64,000 bases of DNA, taken from positions 649,530-713,529 of the forward strand of contig NZ_JAPHEH010000001.1 of assembly GCF_029607905.1 (NCBI RefSeq), given 5' to 3'. The notes beneath the pieces are model-generated. The model did no database searches and was not told the DNA's origin. It saw only the letters and a list, made by a program, of their open reading frames with translations. A program made the translations under genes and the position numbers. Every line of letters begins with the position of its first letter. The stretch's first letter is position 1. Positions 9,055-17,921 of this stretch are shown here, in pieces. Source of the DNA: Thiovibrio frasassiensis (GTDB taxonomy: Bacteria; Desulfobacterota; Desulfobulbia; Desulfobulbales; Desulfurivibrionaceae).

Positions 9055-9762
9055 TTATGGAGACCAGAAAACCGTAACCGGCGAAAACGTCTGGCGCAGT
9101 ATGGCCCGGATGGGCATCTCACCCACCGGCCCCTCGGCCAGCGCCTTTTCGTACACTATGCGCTTATCCGAGCCGACAATATGGAGGATGATCTCCCGGC
9201 TCTGCAACAGGGTGGGCAGGGTGAGGGTCATCCGCTCATGGGGTGCTGCGGGAGGGGTGATGGCCATACAGAGTTGACCGGAATCCAGAGCAAGGGCCTT
9301 TTTCAACCGCGCAGCCTGGGGAAAGAGCGAGGCGGTATGTCCGTCGTTACCCATCCCCAGAACCAGGGCATCAAAAGGGCGCGGCACCCCGGCCAGCCTT
9401 TCCGCACAGTCATTTTCACCTTCGGCTGCGGTAAGCGCCTCGGTTTTAAGCCCCACGAAACGGGCCAAGGCCGCCCGGTTTTGCAGGAGATACCGCCGCA
9501 CCAGCTGCTCGTTGCTGGCCGCATCGCTTGGCTCCACCCAACGCTCGTCCGCCAGGGTGACCACCACCTCTTCCCAATCAAGGTGCTTTTCCGAAAGGGC
9601 CGCGAAAAACGGTAGCGGGGTGGAACCGCCGGACACCACCAGGCTCGCCCTGTCCCGCGCCCTGATCCCAACCCGCAGCAGCTCGGCAACCCGATCCGCC
9701 AGCGCCGCCACCAGGGCGGAAGAATCCTTAAACTCTTTAAATTCAGGCATAATCTGCTCCAT
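9055..9762 (-). CDS. pgl: 6-phosphogluconolactonase
   Basis: 235 residues, the DevB/SOL type of 6-phosphogluconolactonase. It hydrolyses the lactone made by Zwf to 6-phosphogluconate. Visible motifs are SLVVSGGSTPLPFFAAL, VTLADERWVEPSDAASN and LVLGMGNDGHTASLFPQA. It sits between zwf and edd on the same strand, in pathway order. A palindromic element occupies the 148 bp between its start and the zwf stop. Confidence 0.95.
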   Translation of the reverse strand: MEQIMPEFKEFKDSSALVAALADRVAELLRVGIRARDRASLVVSGGSTPLPFFAALSEKHLDWEEVVVTLADERWVEPSDAASNEQLVRRYLLQNRAALARFVGLKTEALTAAEGENDCAERLAGVPRPFDALVLGMGNDGHTASLFPQAARLKKALALDSGQLCMAITPPAAPHERMTLTLPTLLQSREIILHIVGSDKRIVYEKALAEGPVGEMPIRAILRQTFSPVTVFWSP

Positions 9763-9769
9763 TATTCAT

Positions 9770-9915
9770 AATAAACGCTCAGCAGCGCCGCTTTGCTGCT
9801 GATGCAGGTGCGAGGAAAAGGTCTGCGAAGTGTGCTATTGCACATGAGCAGACCGATGACAGCTAAGCGAGCGCCGCGAGACTGCGCGCAGCTGCGTTGC
9901 TGCTGAGCGTTTATT
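9770..9915. repeat. 146-bp palindromic element with 17-bp perfect terminal inverted repeats
   Basis: AATAAACGCTCAGCAGC (9770-9786) is perfectly complementary to the sequence at 9899-9915. Inside are further hairpins: AGCAGCG...GCTGCTG next to the left end, and GGTCTGC...GCAGACC enclosing GTGTGC/GCACAT in the centre. There is no reading frame of note. The right terminal repeat contains the zwf stop codon. The structure resembles a miniature inverted-repeat element or large intergenic repeat; no target-site duplication is obvious. Confidence 0.75.
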
Positions 9916-11362
9916 CGTCCCAGGCCCGGCCATCGCGTGCCATCAACGCCACCGAGGCCACCGGCCCCCAGGTCCCTGCCGGATAGGGCATGGGCGCGTC
10001 GTTGCTGGTGCGCCAGGCATCCTGAATGGAATCGATCCAGGTCCAGGCCTGCTCCACCTCGTCGCGCCGGATAAACAGGGACTGGCTTCCCTCGAGAGCG
10101 GAGAGGAGCAACCGCTCGTAGGCATCGGCAACATGCGCCGACTCGAAGGCCTCGGAAAAGCTCAGGTCGAGGGTGGTCCGCTGCAGCTTGACCCCCGAAC
10201 CGATGCCCGGAACCTTGTTCAGCATCTCGATCTCCACCCCCTCGTTGGGCTGGAGACGGATGATCAGCTTGTTGGAGGGGAGATTTTTGTAGCTTTCCCG
10301 GAAGATGTTATGGGGCAGCCGTTTGAAATAGATGACCACCTCGGAGAGCTTCTTGGTCATGCGTTTGCCGGTGCGCAGATAAAACGGCACCCCGGCCCAG
10401 CGCCAGTTGTCGATATCCACCCGCAGGGCGACAAAGGTCTCGGTAAAACTCCGGGGGTTGCCCGCCTCCTCCTCATGGTAGCCCGGCACCGGCCCGCCTT
10501 TGAGAAAGCCGGCGGCGTACTGGCCCCGAACGGTTTTCTCCTCGATATTGTCCTTGGTGATGGGGCGTAACGCCTTCAGCACCTTGAGCTTTTCGTTGCG
10601 GATGCTCTCGCTGCCCAGGGTGACCGGCGGCTCCATGGCCACCAGGGAGAGGATCTGCAGGAGATGGTTCTGCACCATGTCGCGGAGCTGGCCGGATTTG
10701 TCGAAATATCCCCAGCGGCCCTCGATCCCCACCTCCTCGGCCACGGTAATCTGCACATGGTCGATGGTGGTGTTGTCCCAGTTGGTGGTAAAGATGGAGT
10801 TGGCGAAGCGCAGCGCCACCAGATTGAGCACTGTTTCCTTGCCCAGGTAATGATCGATCCGGTAGACCTGTTCTTCCTTGAAGAATTGAGCCACCGCGTC
10901 GTTGATCACCTTTGAGGAGGCCAAATCGGTGCCCAGCGGCTTTTCCAGGACCACCCGGGTCTGGGGGGTGACCAAGCCGGCCTGGGCCAAGCCCCGGCAA
11001 ATGTCGCCATAGATGGAGGGGGGAACAGCGCAGTAGTTGACCATGACCCGCTTGACCGGATCGATAATCTCGCGGAGCTTGCTGTACTGGTCATGGCTGG
11101 CAAGATCGAGGCAGACATACCGCAGCCGCCCGGCAAACCGCTCCCAGACCTGCGCGTCCACCGGTTCCTTCATAAAGGTGGTCAGACTTTCCCTGGCCAG
11201 GGCGAGATACTCGTCAAGGGCCATCTCCCGACGAGCCACCCCGACAATCCGCAGGTCCGGCTCAAGAAGACCCGCCTTGTCCAGCTGGTAGAGCGAAGGC
11301 ACCAATTTGCGGGTGGCCAGATCGCCATGGGCGCCGAAGACGACAAAATCACATGGTTGCAT
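9911..11362 (-). CDS. zwf: Glucose-6-phosphate dehydrogenase
   Basis: 483 residues, the normal length. It oxidises glucose 6-phosphate to 6-phosphogluconolactone with NAD(P)+. The N-terminal dinucleotide motif is FGAHGDLATRKLVPSLY (His replaces the usual Ser). The substrate site RIDHYLGKETVLNLVALRFAN is intact, and ATG-LEKPLGTDLASS precedes it. It is the first gene of the minus-strand Entner-Doudoroff cluster zwf-pgl-edd. The last residues (RAWDE) and the stop codon lie inside the right arm of the palindromic element, so that element has set or replaced the end of the gene. Confidence 0.96.
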   Translation of the reverse strand: MQPCDFVVFGAHGDLATRKLVPSLYQLDKAGLLEPDLRIVGVARREMALDEYLALARESLTTFMKEPVDAQVWERFAGRLRYVCLDLASHDQYSKLREIIDPVKRVMVNYCAVPPSIYGDICRGLAQAGLVTPQTRVVLEKPLGTDLASSKVINDAVAQFFKEEQVYRIDHYLGKETVLNLVALRFANSIFTTNWDNTTIDHVQITVAEEVGIEGRWGYFDKSGQLRDMVQNHLLQILSLVAMEPPVTLGSESIRNEKLKVLKALRPITKDNIEEKTVRGQYAAGFLKGGPVPGYHEEEAGNPRSFTETFVALRVDIDNWRWAGVPFYLRTGKRMTKKLSEVVIYFKRLPHNIFRESYKNLPSNKLIIRLQPNEGVEIEMLNKVPGIGSGVKLQRTTLDLSFSEAFESAHVADAYERLLLSALEGSQSLFIRRDEVEQAWTWIDSIQDAWRTSNDAPMPYPAGTWGPVASVALMARDGRAWDE

Positions 11363-11436
11363 TTGTTTTTCTCCCGAACTTCGCTGCCCTTTGCCGGGAC
11401 ATACCCCGGTGCGTACATCCCGTTTCTCTTAAAAGG

Positions 11437-11760
11437 CTACGGCTGTTTCAAAAATGAAGTCAAGGAAAATATGGGCCCCTCACCACCGCCGAACCAGACA
11501 CTCCGACAGGCGGGCGGCCCATTGATCAGCCCTTCCGCCGCTTCGGGCAGCCAGACCCCTTCCTCGCCCATGTTGCGCAACAGGGGCAGGGACACAATGC
11601 CCGGATCCCGGCTTTCATAAAAACCAAGGCGAATCTCCTGAAGATAGGCCGATTCCGGACCCGGCTCTTTTTTAAAAGGAGAGTGCACGCCCGCTTGCTT
11701 CCCGATAAACGGGAAATTGATCGCGCCGCCGCTCGTGCCCTTGGCAAAATTCAGCCACAC
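11437..11760 (-). CDS. Hypothetical protein, possibly N-terminally broken
   Basis: The frame from a GTG at 11760 gives 107 residues with plausible coding composition (FVGKQAGVHSPFKK-like, GFYESRDPGIVSLPLL, EEGVWLPEAAEGL). It is not recognised. The same frame stays open upstream to an in-frame TAG at 11908-11910. That upstream part encodes a hydrophobic, signal-like stretch (FFIGAVLFAQTLLIP) but has no ATG, GTG or TTG. Either the real start is unconventional, or the gene is a remnant that lost its start. It is the only candidate between zwf and the exonuclease gene. Confidence 0.35.
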   Translation of the reverse strand: MWLNFAKGTSGGAINFPFIGKQAGVHSPFKKEPGPESAYLQEIRLGFYESRDPGIVSLPLLRNMGEEGVWLPEAAEGLINGPPACRSVWFGGGEGPIFSLTSFLKQP

Positions 11761-11990
11761 AGGGCGGGTCGCCAGGGGGTTGGCAGGGTGTTCCTTGATT
11801 TGCAGAATCTTCAGCCGGGACTTGAGTTGCTGCCCCGCGGACGGCAGGAAAAACCGGGAGGGGATAAGGAGGGTCTGGGCAAAGAGGACCGCCCCGATAA
11901 AGAAAAGCTATCGGTCTGATGGAGGGGGCGATTGGTGCCGGAGGAATAAAAATCCTTCCCAAACCAGCGACGGTTCTCGTATATAGACTC

Positions 11991-12605
11991 ATGCACACCA
12001 ACGACCCACGCCCCGGCTTTGCCCAGCGGATGACCAAGGAAGAAATCAACACCTGCCCCATACGAAGATGGGAGGGTGCGGTCCATGTGGTCCGCACCGC
12101 CGCGGAGGTAAGCCAGGCTGTCCGCGCCCTGGCGGAGGAAAGCCTCCTCGGCTTTGACACGGAAACCCGGCCCGCCTATAGCAAGGGGGAATGCTACCTC
12201 CCCTCGCTCCTGCAGCTGGCGGGGGAAAGCGCGGTCTACCTCTTTCAGCTGAAACATCTCGGCTTGCCCGGTCCCCTGCGCGAAATCCTGGCCGATCCCA
12301 AGATGATCAAGGCAGGGGTTTCCCTGGCCTATGATCTGCAGGAACTGCACAAGCTGGCCCGCTTCGAGCCCGCCGGCTTTGTCGACCTTGGCACACTCGC
12401 CAAGGAGGCCGAGATAAAAAACCACGGTTTGCGGGGATTGGCCGCGGTCTTACTGGGCTTTCGCATCGCCAAGGGCGCCCAGACCACAAACTGGGCCAGG
12501 GATGTTCTCGCTCCGGCCCAGATCCAGTACGCCGCCACCGATGCCTGGGTAGGCCGGGAGCTGTATTTGAGATTACGGCAGGAAGGTGGGAATTCCAGCC
12601 GGTGA
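11991..12605 (+). CDS. 3'-5' exonuclease, RNase D-like domain protein
   Basis: About 204 residues from the ATG at 11991 (MHTNDP); an ATG at 12030 (MTKEEIN) is an alternative. It has a DEDD-type 3'-5' exonuclease domain: LGFDTETRP carries the first Asp and Glu, KAGVSLAYDLQEL the second Asp, and QIQYAATDAWVGRELY the last Asp with the Tyr of the DEDDy class. It lacks the HRDC domains of true RNase D, so it is a single-domain relative. Single gene. Confidence 0.88.
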   Translation: MHTNDPRPGFAQRMTKEEINTCPIRRWEGAVHVVRTAAEVSQAVRALAEESLLGFDTETRPAYSKGECYLPSLLQLAGESAVYLFQLKHLGLPGPLREILADPKMIKAGVSLAYDLQELHKLARFEPAGFVDLGTLAKEAEIKNHGLRGLAAVLLGFRIAKGAQTTNWARDVLAPAQIQYAATDAWVGRELYLRLRQEGGNSSR

Positions 12606-12633
12606 AGTCCTCCGGGTTGTGCCTGGAGTAAGA

Positions 12634-12894
12634 TTAGAAATCAAACAACTCGCCCAACAATCCCTTATGTTTTTTCTTTTTATGATAGTCGTGATCATGG
12701 TGATCATGGAATGGTTGCCGTGCCCCGCGTTCTTCCTGCCGCTGGGGTTGGGCCTGGAGGCCTGAACGCTCGATAATCTTGTCCAGTTCTCCCCGATCCA
12801 GCCAGATGCCCCGACATTCCGGGCAATAATCTATCTCCACTCCCTGCCGATCCGTCATGACCAAATCCACCTGAGTGCATACCGGGCATTTCAT
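12634..12894 (-). CDS. zf-TFIIB domain protein
   Basis: 86 residues. The ATG at 12894 is chosen because AAGGAGAG lies just upstream; the frame extends further but that part is basic and non-conserved. The N-terminus is a zinc ribbon: MKCPVCTQVDL, then DYCPECRGIWLDRGELDKI, the hallmark of the zf-TFIIB family. The tail is His/Lys rich (HDHHDHDYHKKKKHKG), which could also bind metal. The exact role of the family is not known. A lipoprotein gene lies 13 bp upstream on the same strand. Confidence 0.88.
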   Translation of the reverse strand: MKCPVCTQVDLVMTDRQGVEIDYCPECRGIWLDRGELDKIIERSGLQAQPQRQEERGARQPFHDHHDHDYHKKKKHKGLLGELFDF

Positions 12895-12907
12895 TGGTTC
12901 TCTCCTT

Positions 12908-13129
12908 TTATTTTGTTTCGTCTTCTTGCTTCTCTGTTTCCTTGCTCGAACCGGCCTCTTCTTTTTCAGCCTGGTCGCCGCCCGTGATGGCCTTGCTGAT
13001 CTCGGCGGCAACATCCTGCTTTGCCTTTTCCGCCGCTTCTGTGGCCAAGTCTTTAGCCTGTTCGCAACCGCTCAGACCCATGACCGAAAAAAGCAATAAC
13101 AGGGCGACGATTGTTCGGATATTTTTCAT
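12908..13129 (-). CDS. Small lipoprotein
   Basis: 73 residues with a lipoprotein signal peptide (MKNIRTIVALLLLFSV) and lipobox LSGC, so Cys22 is probably lipidated. The mature part is a short charged helix (KDLATEAAEKAKQDVAAEI) with a Glu/Lys-rich tail. It is not homologous to anything I can name. It is followed by the zf-TFIIB gene and preceded by the P-type ATPase gene on the same strand (40 bp). Confidence 0.8.
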   Translation of the reverse strand: MKNIRTIVALLLLFSVMGLSGCEQAKDLATEAAEKAKQDVAAEISKAITGGDQAEKEEAGSSKETEKQEDETK

Positions 13130-13168
13130 TGTGAAGCTCCTTTTTTCATTTTTTTCAGCATGAACCCT

Positions 13169-15898
13169 TCAGGCACCAACGCGACCCTTTTTGAGCCACA
13201 GTTTCTTTTCGATCTCTATCACCACAAAAACCACCACCCCTGCCACCACGGTCCTGCCCCAGACGGCAAGATCAATGGGGGCGCTTTGAAACAAGCGGTT
13301 CATCACCGGCAGATAGGTGTAGGCGATCTGCAGCAGGAACATGGCGACAGAGCCGCCCAGCACCCACAGATTCGAGAAAAAACCGAGCTTGAAAATAGAT
13401 TTTTCCAGGGAGCGGCAGTTGAAGAGATAAAACAGCTCGACCATGACAAAGGCATTCACCGCGGCGGTGCGCGCCTCGGCAAGGGTGGCGCCGATCCTCT
13501 GCTCCCAGGCAAAGAGCCAGAAGGCGGCCCCCAGCATCAAGAAACTCACCAGGGTAATGCGGAAGATGACAATATTGCTCAAGATCGGCGCATCCGGTTG
13601 CCTGGGCGGCCGGAGCATGAGGCCCGGCTCCTTGGGCTCAAAGGCCAGGGCCAGACCAAGAAAGCCGGCAGTGGTCATGTTGATCCAGAGGATCTGCACC
13701 GGCAGGATGGGCAGGGTAACGCCGAGAAAAACAGCGGTGAGGATAACCAGCCCCTCGCCAAGATTGGTGGGCAGGGTCCAGACAATGAACTTGGTCAGGT
13801 TGTCGAACACTCCCCTCCCTTCTTCCACCGCCGCCTCGATGGAGCTGAAGTTGTCGTCGGTAAGCACCATGTCCGCAGCTTCCTTGGCCACCTCGGTGCC
13901 GGTGATGCCCATGGCCACGCCGATATCCGCCCGCTTCAAAGCCGGGGCGTCGTTGACCCCGTCGCCGGTCATGGCCACCACCTGCCCCCTGGCCTGAAGG
14001 GCCTCGACCAGACGAAGCTTCTGTTCCGGGGTCGCCCTGGCAAAAACCACGGTGTCTTCGGCCCGGTCGATAAATTCGCTGTCCGAGAGTTTTTCAAGCT
14101 CCGCACCGGTGAGGACCGGAACTCCATCTCCACGGGTTGAACCCAGGTTATAGAGTCCGACCTGCCTGGCAATAGCCGCGGCGGTAACCGGATGATCGCC
14201 GGTAATCATCTTCACCCGGATACCGGCGGTCTGACAGATCTTCACCGCTGCCACCGCTTCCGGCCGCGGCGGGTCGATCATTCCCTGCAGGCCGAGAAAA
14301 ACCATGGTTGTCGGCAGATCGGCATGATGGATAACACAGGTTTCCGGAGCCATCTCCGCACGGGCCATGGCCAGCACCCGCATTCCCTTGGCAGCCATAC
14401 TCTCCACCGCTGCCTGAACATCCTCAATACGCAGGGGAACCGGATTGCCCATCCGGTCAAGCTGGGTGATGCAGCGGGCCAAAACCGCCTCCACCGCCCC
14501 CTTGAGGTATACCAAGCGGGGGGCGCCAAGACCTCCATCATGCAGGGTGGCCATGTACTGGTGTTCCGATTCAAAGGGCACCGTATCCAAGCGGGGGTTA
14601 ACGGTCAGCGTTTCCGGGCCGAGTCCGCCTTTTCTTGCCGCGGTCAGCAAGGCGCCCTCGGTGGGATCGCCCTGTATTTGCCACACCCCCTCTTCCTCCA
14701 CAAGCTGGCTGTCGTTGCAGAGAAACCCGGCCCGCAAACATTCCCGCAGAGCCGAAGAGATCCCGGGATCGGCAGCGTTTTCCAAATTATCAATGGTGCC
14801 GACCAGGGGATTGTAGCCGGTGCCGCTCACCGTATGCGACACACCGCCGGCCACGATCTCCTGCACGGTCATCTGGTTTTCGGTGAGGGTGCCGGTTTTA
14901 TCGGTGCAGATCACCGTGGTGGAGCCCAGGGTTTCCACGGCCGGAAGTTTCCGGATGATGGCCCGTTTTTTGGCCATGCGCGAAACGCCGATGGCCAGGG
15001 TGATCGTTACTGCGGCGGGCAGCCCTTCGGGGATGGCGCCAACCGCCAGGGCCACCGCGGCCATGAACATCTCGAGGAAGGGCTGTCCCCGAAGAAGACC
15101 GACCACAATAGTCAGCCCAGCCAAGCCAAGAATCACGTAGAGCAGCACATTGCTGAACTCACTGATCTTGCGGGTGAGCGGGGTGGCAAGCGCCTCGGCC
15201 GCGGAAATCAGCTTGGAGATGCGGCCGACCTCGGTGGCGTCCCCGATGGCGGTAACGATGCCCTTGCCCTGTCCATAAGTGACCAGGGTCGAGGCATAGG
15301 CCATGTTATGCCGATCGGCCAGGACCGTCTCGCGACCGTGGAGCCCGTGATCCTTGGCCACGGGGGCGGATTCGCCGGTCAGCGCCGCTTCGGCGATCTG
15401 AAGATCGCGCACCTGAAAGAGCCGCAGGTCGGCGGGAACCTTGTCGCCGCTTTGCAGGAAAACAATGTCGCCGACCACCAGTTCCGTGGCCGGGATCTGC
15501 CGCTTCTCCCCCTGCCGCATGACCGTGGCCACGGTGGTCATGGTCCGGGCCAGGGCAGCCAGGGCATTGACCGCCTTGGCTTCCTGGATGTAGCCGACAA
15601 AGGCGTTGACCAGCACCACTCCGAAAATAACCCCGGAATCCACCCATTCCCCGAGAATAGCGGTGATCAACCCGGAAGCGATAAGAATATAGATCAGGGG
15701 CTGATGGAACTGGAGGAGAAAACGGATGAGCGGGCTTTGTCCTTTTTGCGCGGTGATGGCATTGGGGCCGAACGCCTCCTGGCGGTGCTCGACCGCGAAC
15801 CGGTCAAGCCCCTGCTCCCGCTCCGACTCCAACAGCTCCACCACTTCCTCAATGGGCAGGTGGTGCCAGTGCTTGGCGATCAAATCCTCAACTTTCAT
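13169..15898 (-). CDS. Cation-transporting P-type ATPase (P2 type, CtpF-like)
   Basis: 909 residues, full length, with an N-terminal cation_ATPase_N domain, the actuator loop AALTGESAPVAK, PEGLP in TM4, the phosphorylation site DKTGT (Asp333), and MTGDGVNDAPALKRADIG. This pumps a cation across the inner membrane with ATP. In TM6, where calcium and sodium/potassium pumps have N-x-x-T-D, this protein has Asn740-Met-Thr-Thr-Ala744. That pattern is found in the CtpF-like group, so calcium specificity should not be assumed. It is transcribed divergently from an nhaR-like regulator, which hints at a response to sodium or alkali cations (inference). Confidence 0.93.
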   Translation of the reverse strand: MKVEDLIAKHWHHLPIEEVVELLESEREQGLDRFAVEHRQEAFGPNAITAQKGQSPLIRFLLQFHQPLIYILIASGLITAILGEWVDSGVIFGVVLVNAFVGYIQEAKAVNALAALARTMTTVATVMRQGEKRQIPATELVVGDIVFLQSGDKVPADLRLFQVRDLQIAEAALTGESAPVAKDHGLHGRETVLADRHNMAYASTLVTYGQGKGIVTAIGDATEVGRISKLISAAEALATPLTRKISEFSNVLLYVILGLAGLTIVVGLLRGQPFLEMFMAAVALAVGAIPEGLPAAVTITLAIGVSRMAKKRAIIRKLPAVETLGSTTVICTDKTGTLTENQMTVQEIVAGGVSHTVSGTGYNPLVGTIDNLENAADPGISSALRECLRAGFLCNDSQLVEEEGVWQIQGDPTEGALLTAARKGGLGPETLTVNPRLDTVPFESEHQYMATLHDGGLGAPRLVYLKGAVEAVLARCITQLDRMGNPVPLRIEDVQAAVESMAAKGMRVLAMARAEMAPETCVIHHADLPTTMVFLGLQGMIDPPRPEAVAAVKICQTAGIRVKMITGDHPVTAAAIARQVGLYNLGSTRGDGVPVLTGAELEKLSDSEFIDRAEDTVVFARATPEQKLRLVEALQARGQVVAMTGDGVNDAPALKRADIGVAMGITGTEVAKEAADMVLTDDNFSSIEAAVEEGRGVFDNLTKFIVWTLPTNLGEGLVILTAVFLGVTLPILPVQILWINMTTAGFLGLALAFEPKEPGLMLRPPRQPDAPILSNIVIFRITLVSFLMLGAAFWLFAWEQRIGATLAEARTAAVNAFVMVELFYLFNCRSLEKSIFKLGFFSNLWVLGGSVAMFLLQIAYTYLPVMNRLFQSAPIDLAVWGRTVVAGVVVFVVIEIEKKLWLKKGRVGA

Positions 15899-15988
15899 AC
15901 ACGTCTCCTTTTTACACCGGCAGTTCGACCCGGGATCTCGGGCTGGTGCCTTGATTCACTTCAGTATACTAAAAGATACCGCGGGAAT

Positions 15989-16029
15989 ATAGTTTGAACA
16001 ATTAGAAAATACAGCTAGAATAGTTCGAA
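15989..16029 (+). promoter_or_regulatory. Direct repeat in the divergent ATPase/nhaR promoter region
   Basis: ATAGTTTGAA (15989-15998) and ATAGTTCGAA (16020-16029) are spaced 31 bp start to start, about three helical turns, just before the nhaR start at 16052. The shared intergenic region (15899-16051) is AT-rich. Such paired sites between a LysR-type gene and a divergent target fit a regulator-binding region. Binding is inferred. Confidence 0.45.
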
Positions 16030-16051
16030 ATAAACGAAACGGGGTGCCTGC

Positions 16052-16957
16052 ATGGAATGGCTCAACTACCACCATCTTTTCTATTTTTGGACCGTAATGC
16101 GCGAAGGCAGCCTGACTGCGGCCAGCTCTCGCCTCAGCCTGGCGCCGTCCACGGTCAGTGCTCAACTGAGCCGCCTGGAAGAGGTCTTGGGCGGCAAACT
16201 TTTTCTGCGGGTGGGCCGCAACCTGGAGCCCACCGATCTGGGACGCCTGGTATTCCGCTATGCCGACGAAATCTTCTCCCTGGGGAGGGAGATGATGGAC
16301 ACCATCCGCGGCAGGCCGGTGGCCGGACCATTATCCCTCAAGACCGGAGTGGTGGACGTGCTGCCGAAACTCATTGTCCGCAAGCTGCTGGAACCGGCCC
16401 TGCAGCTCCCGGAACAGGTGAAGCTGGTGTGTCTGGAAAACAAGGAAGACGCTCTGCTCGCCGAACTGGCCATGCATACCCTGGATGTGGTGTTGAGCGA
16501 TGCGCCGCTCCGGGCGGGTCTAAGCGTCAAGGCTTACAGCCACCTGCTCGGCGAATGCGGCATCACTTTTTTTGCCGTTGAGAAACTCGCAGGGAAGCTG
16601 CGGGCGGATTTCCCCCAATCGCTCCACGAGGCGCCCATGCTCCTGCCCATGGAGATGACCGCCCTCAGGGGTGCGCTGGAGCGCTGGTTTTCCACCCTCG
16701 GGATCCGGCCGACCATTGCCGGGGAATTCGACGACAATGCCCTGCTCAACGTCTTCGGCCAGGAAGGGGACGGCGTCTTTGTGGCGCCCACGGTCATTGA
16801 AGCCGAGGTGCTGCGCCAGCATCGGGTCCAGGTCGTTGGCCGGACCCAGGCGGTAAAGGAACGCTACTACGCCATTTCGGTGGAACGGATCATCAAACAT
16901 CCCGCCGTAGCCGCTATTTTAGAGGCGGCCCGGCACAACCTGTTCATGATGAAGTAA
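16052..16957 (+). CDS. nhaR: LysR-family regulator, NhaR type
   Basis: 301 residues. The N-terminal winged helix-turn-helix begins MEWLNYHHLFYFWTVMREGSL, the signature start of NhaR proteins, and continues with APSTVSAQLSRLEEVLGGKLF. The rest is a substrate-binding-like effector domain. NhaR activates genes for sodium/proton exchange in response to Na+ in enteric bacteria. Here the divergent neighbour is a P-type ATPase rather than nhaA, so the regulon has probably been rewired. Its 3' end overlaps that of the dus gene by 14 bp. Confidence 0.9.
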   Translation: MEWLNYHHLFYFWTVMREGSLTAASSRLSLAPSTVSAQLSRLEEVLGGKLFLRVGRNLEPTDLGRLVFRYADEIFSLGREMMDTIRGRPVAGPLSLKTGVVDVLPKLIVRKLLEPALQLPEQVKLVCLENKEDALLAELAMHTLDVVLSDAPLRAGLSVKAYSHLLGECGITFFAVEKLAGKLRADFPQSLHEAPMLLPMEMTALRGALERWFSTLGIRPTIAGEFDDNALLNVFGQEGDGVFVAPTVIEAEVLRQHRVQVVGRTQAVKERYYAISVERIIKHPAVAAILEAARHNLFMMK

Positions 16958-17921
16958 GCAGCTCCCCGAACCGGGCAAGGCTTTTGCTGCGTTTGAGCTG
17001 CCGCGCCAGGTCCACCACCTCCGGGGCGTGTACATGGCAGAGCACCTCCTTCATCTTGCAGAGAATCTGGTGCTCGCCGCAGAACAACTCCCGGTAACGG
17101 CACAACAACTCCTGCAGATACTCCCGCAGCTCCGCCGCCTGATCCTCCGGGGAGGATTCGCCGGGATAGCTGCCCCGCAGACGTTCAAAAAGCAGGGGGT
17201 CGGCGATGGCGCCGCGGCCCAGCATCAGCCCGGCCGCGCCGGTCTCGGCGAGAACCCGCTGGCCGGTGGCCGCGCTGAAGATGTCGCCGTTGGCGATCAC
17301 CGGCAAGGAGGTTTGCCGGACCACCCCAGCGGTGACCCCGTGATCCGCGGCCCCGCTGTAGAGCTGCTTCACGGTGCGCGGGTGGACCACGAGAAAATCG
17401 ATGCCGCTGTCTGCAAAGATCTGCAGCAGGGAAAAGATCTGGGCCGGATCGTCAAAGCCGGAGCGCACCTTGACCGAAAAACTGCCCCGAATCTCGTGGC
17501 GCAAGCGGGCAAGCAGCCGGGCCAGGGGAACCGGCTCGCGCAACAGGGCGCCGCCCGCGGTCTGGCTGGTCATCCGGCCGTAAGGACAGCCGAGATTGAT
17601 ATTGAGATGTTCGGCACCCAGCTCCTGCACGGTATTGGCCGCGGCCAGCAATGCCTCGGTGTCGGTGCCGATGAGCTGCACCACCAGCGGCACTCCGCCG
17701 CCGGTGCTGACCACCTCCTGTCGGTCATTCTCGGTGATATTCTTCTTGGCACTCGCCTTCACCCGAACGAATTCGGTGAAGACCACATCGGGGCGGACCC
17801 GCTCGATGAACAGGGAGCGCAGAGCCCGATTGGTCACCCCCTGCATCGGCGCCAGCATCAGGGGCAGGCTTCCTACCGCCCAAGGCAGTTTGGTCTTGGC
17901 TTGTATCTCACCCATCAACAA
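16944..17921 (-). CDS. tRNA-dihydrouridine synthase family protein
   Basis: 325 residues, an FMN-dependent TIM-barrel enzyme that reduces uridines in the tRNA D-loop. Motifs are LMLAPMQGVTNRALRSLF (FMN site), LNINLGCPYGRMTSQTAGGALL with the catalytic Cys, VKVRSGFDD, VHPRTVKQLYSG and VIANGDIF...GLMLGRGAI. The C-terminal helical domain is present. The spelling CPYGRMTSQ differs from DusA/DusB (CPxxKVxxxxxG), so the target position cannot be assigned; DusC-like is possible. Convergent with nhaR. Confidence 0.9.
   Translation of the reverse strand: MLMGEIQAKTKLPWAVGSLPLMLAPMQGVTNRALRSLFIERVRPDVVFTEFVRVKASAKKNITENDRQEVVSTGGGVPLVVQLIGTDTEALLAAANTVQELGAEHLNINLGCPYGRMTSQTAGGALLREPVPLARLLARLRHEIRGSFSVKVRSGFDDPAQIFSLLQIFADSGIDFLVVHPRTVKQLYSGAADHGVTAGVVRQTSLPVIANGDIFSAATGQRVLAETGAAGLMLGRGAIADPLLFERLRGSYPGESSPEDQAAELREYLQELLCRYRELFCGEHQILCKMKEVLCHVHAPEVVDLARQLKRSKSLARFGELLTSS

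Noticed and set aside
7465-9615. 716-codon plus-strand frame
   Set aside because: Antisense shadow of edd and pgl; its composition is His/Gly/Gln-rich without any domain.
14192-15997. 601-codon plus-strand frame
   Set aside because: Antisense to the P-type ATPase, whose DKTGT and other motifs are intact.
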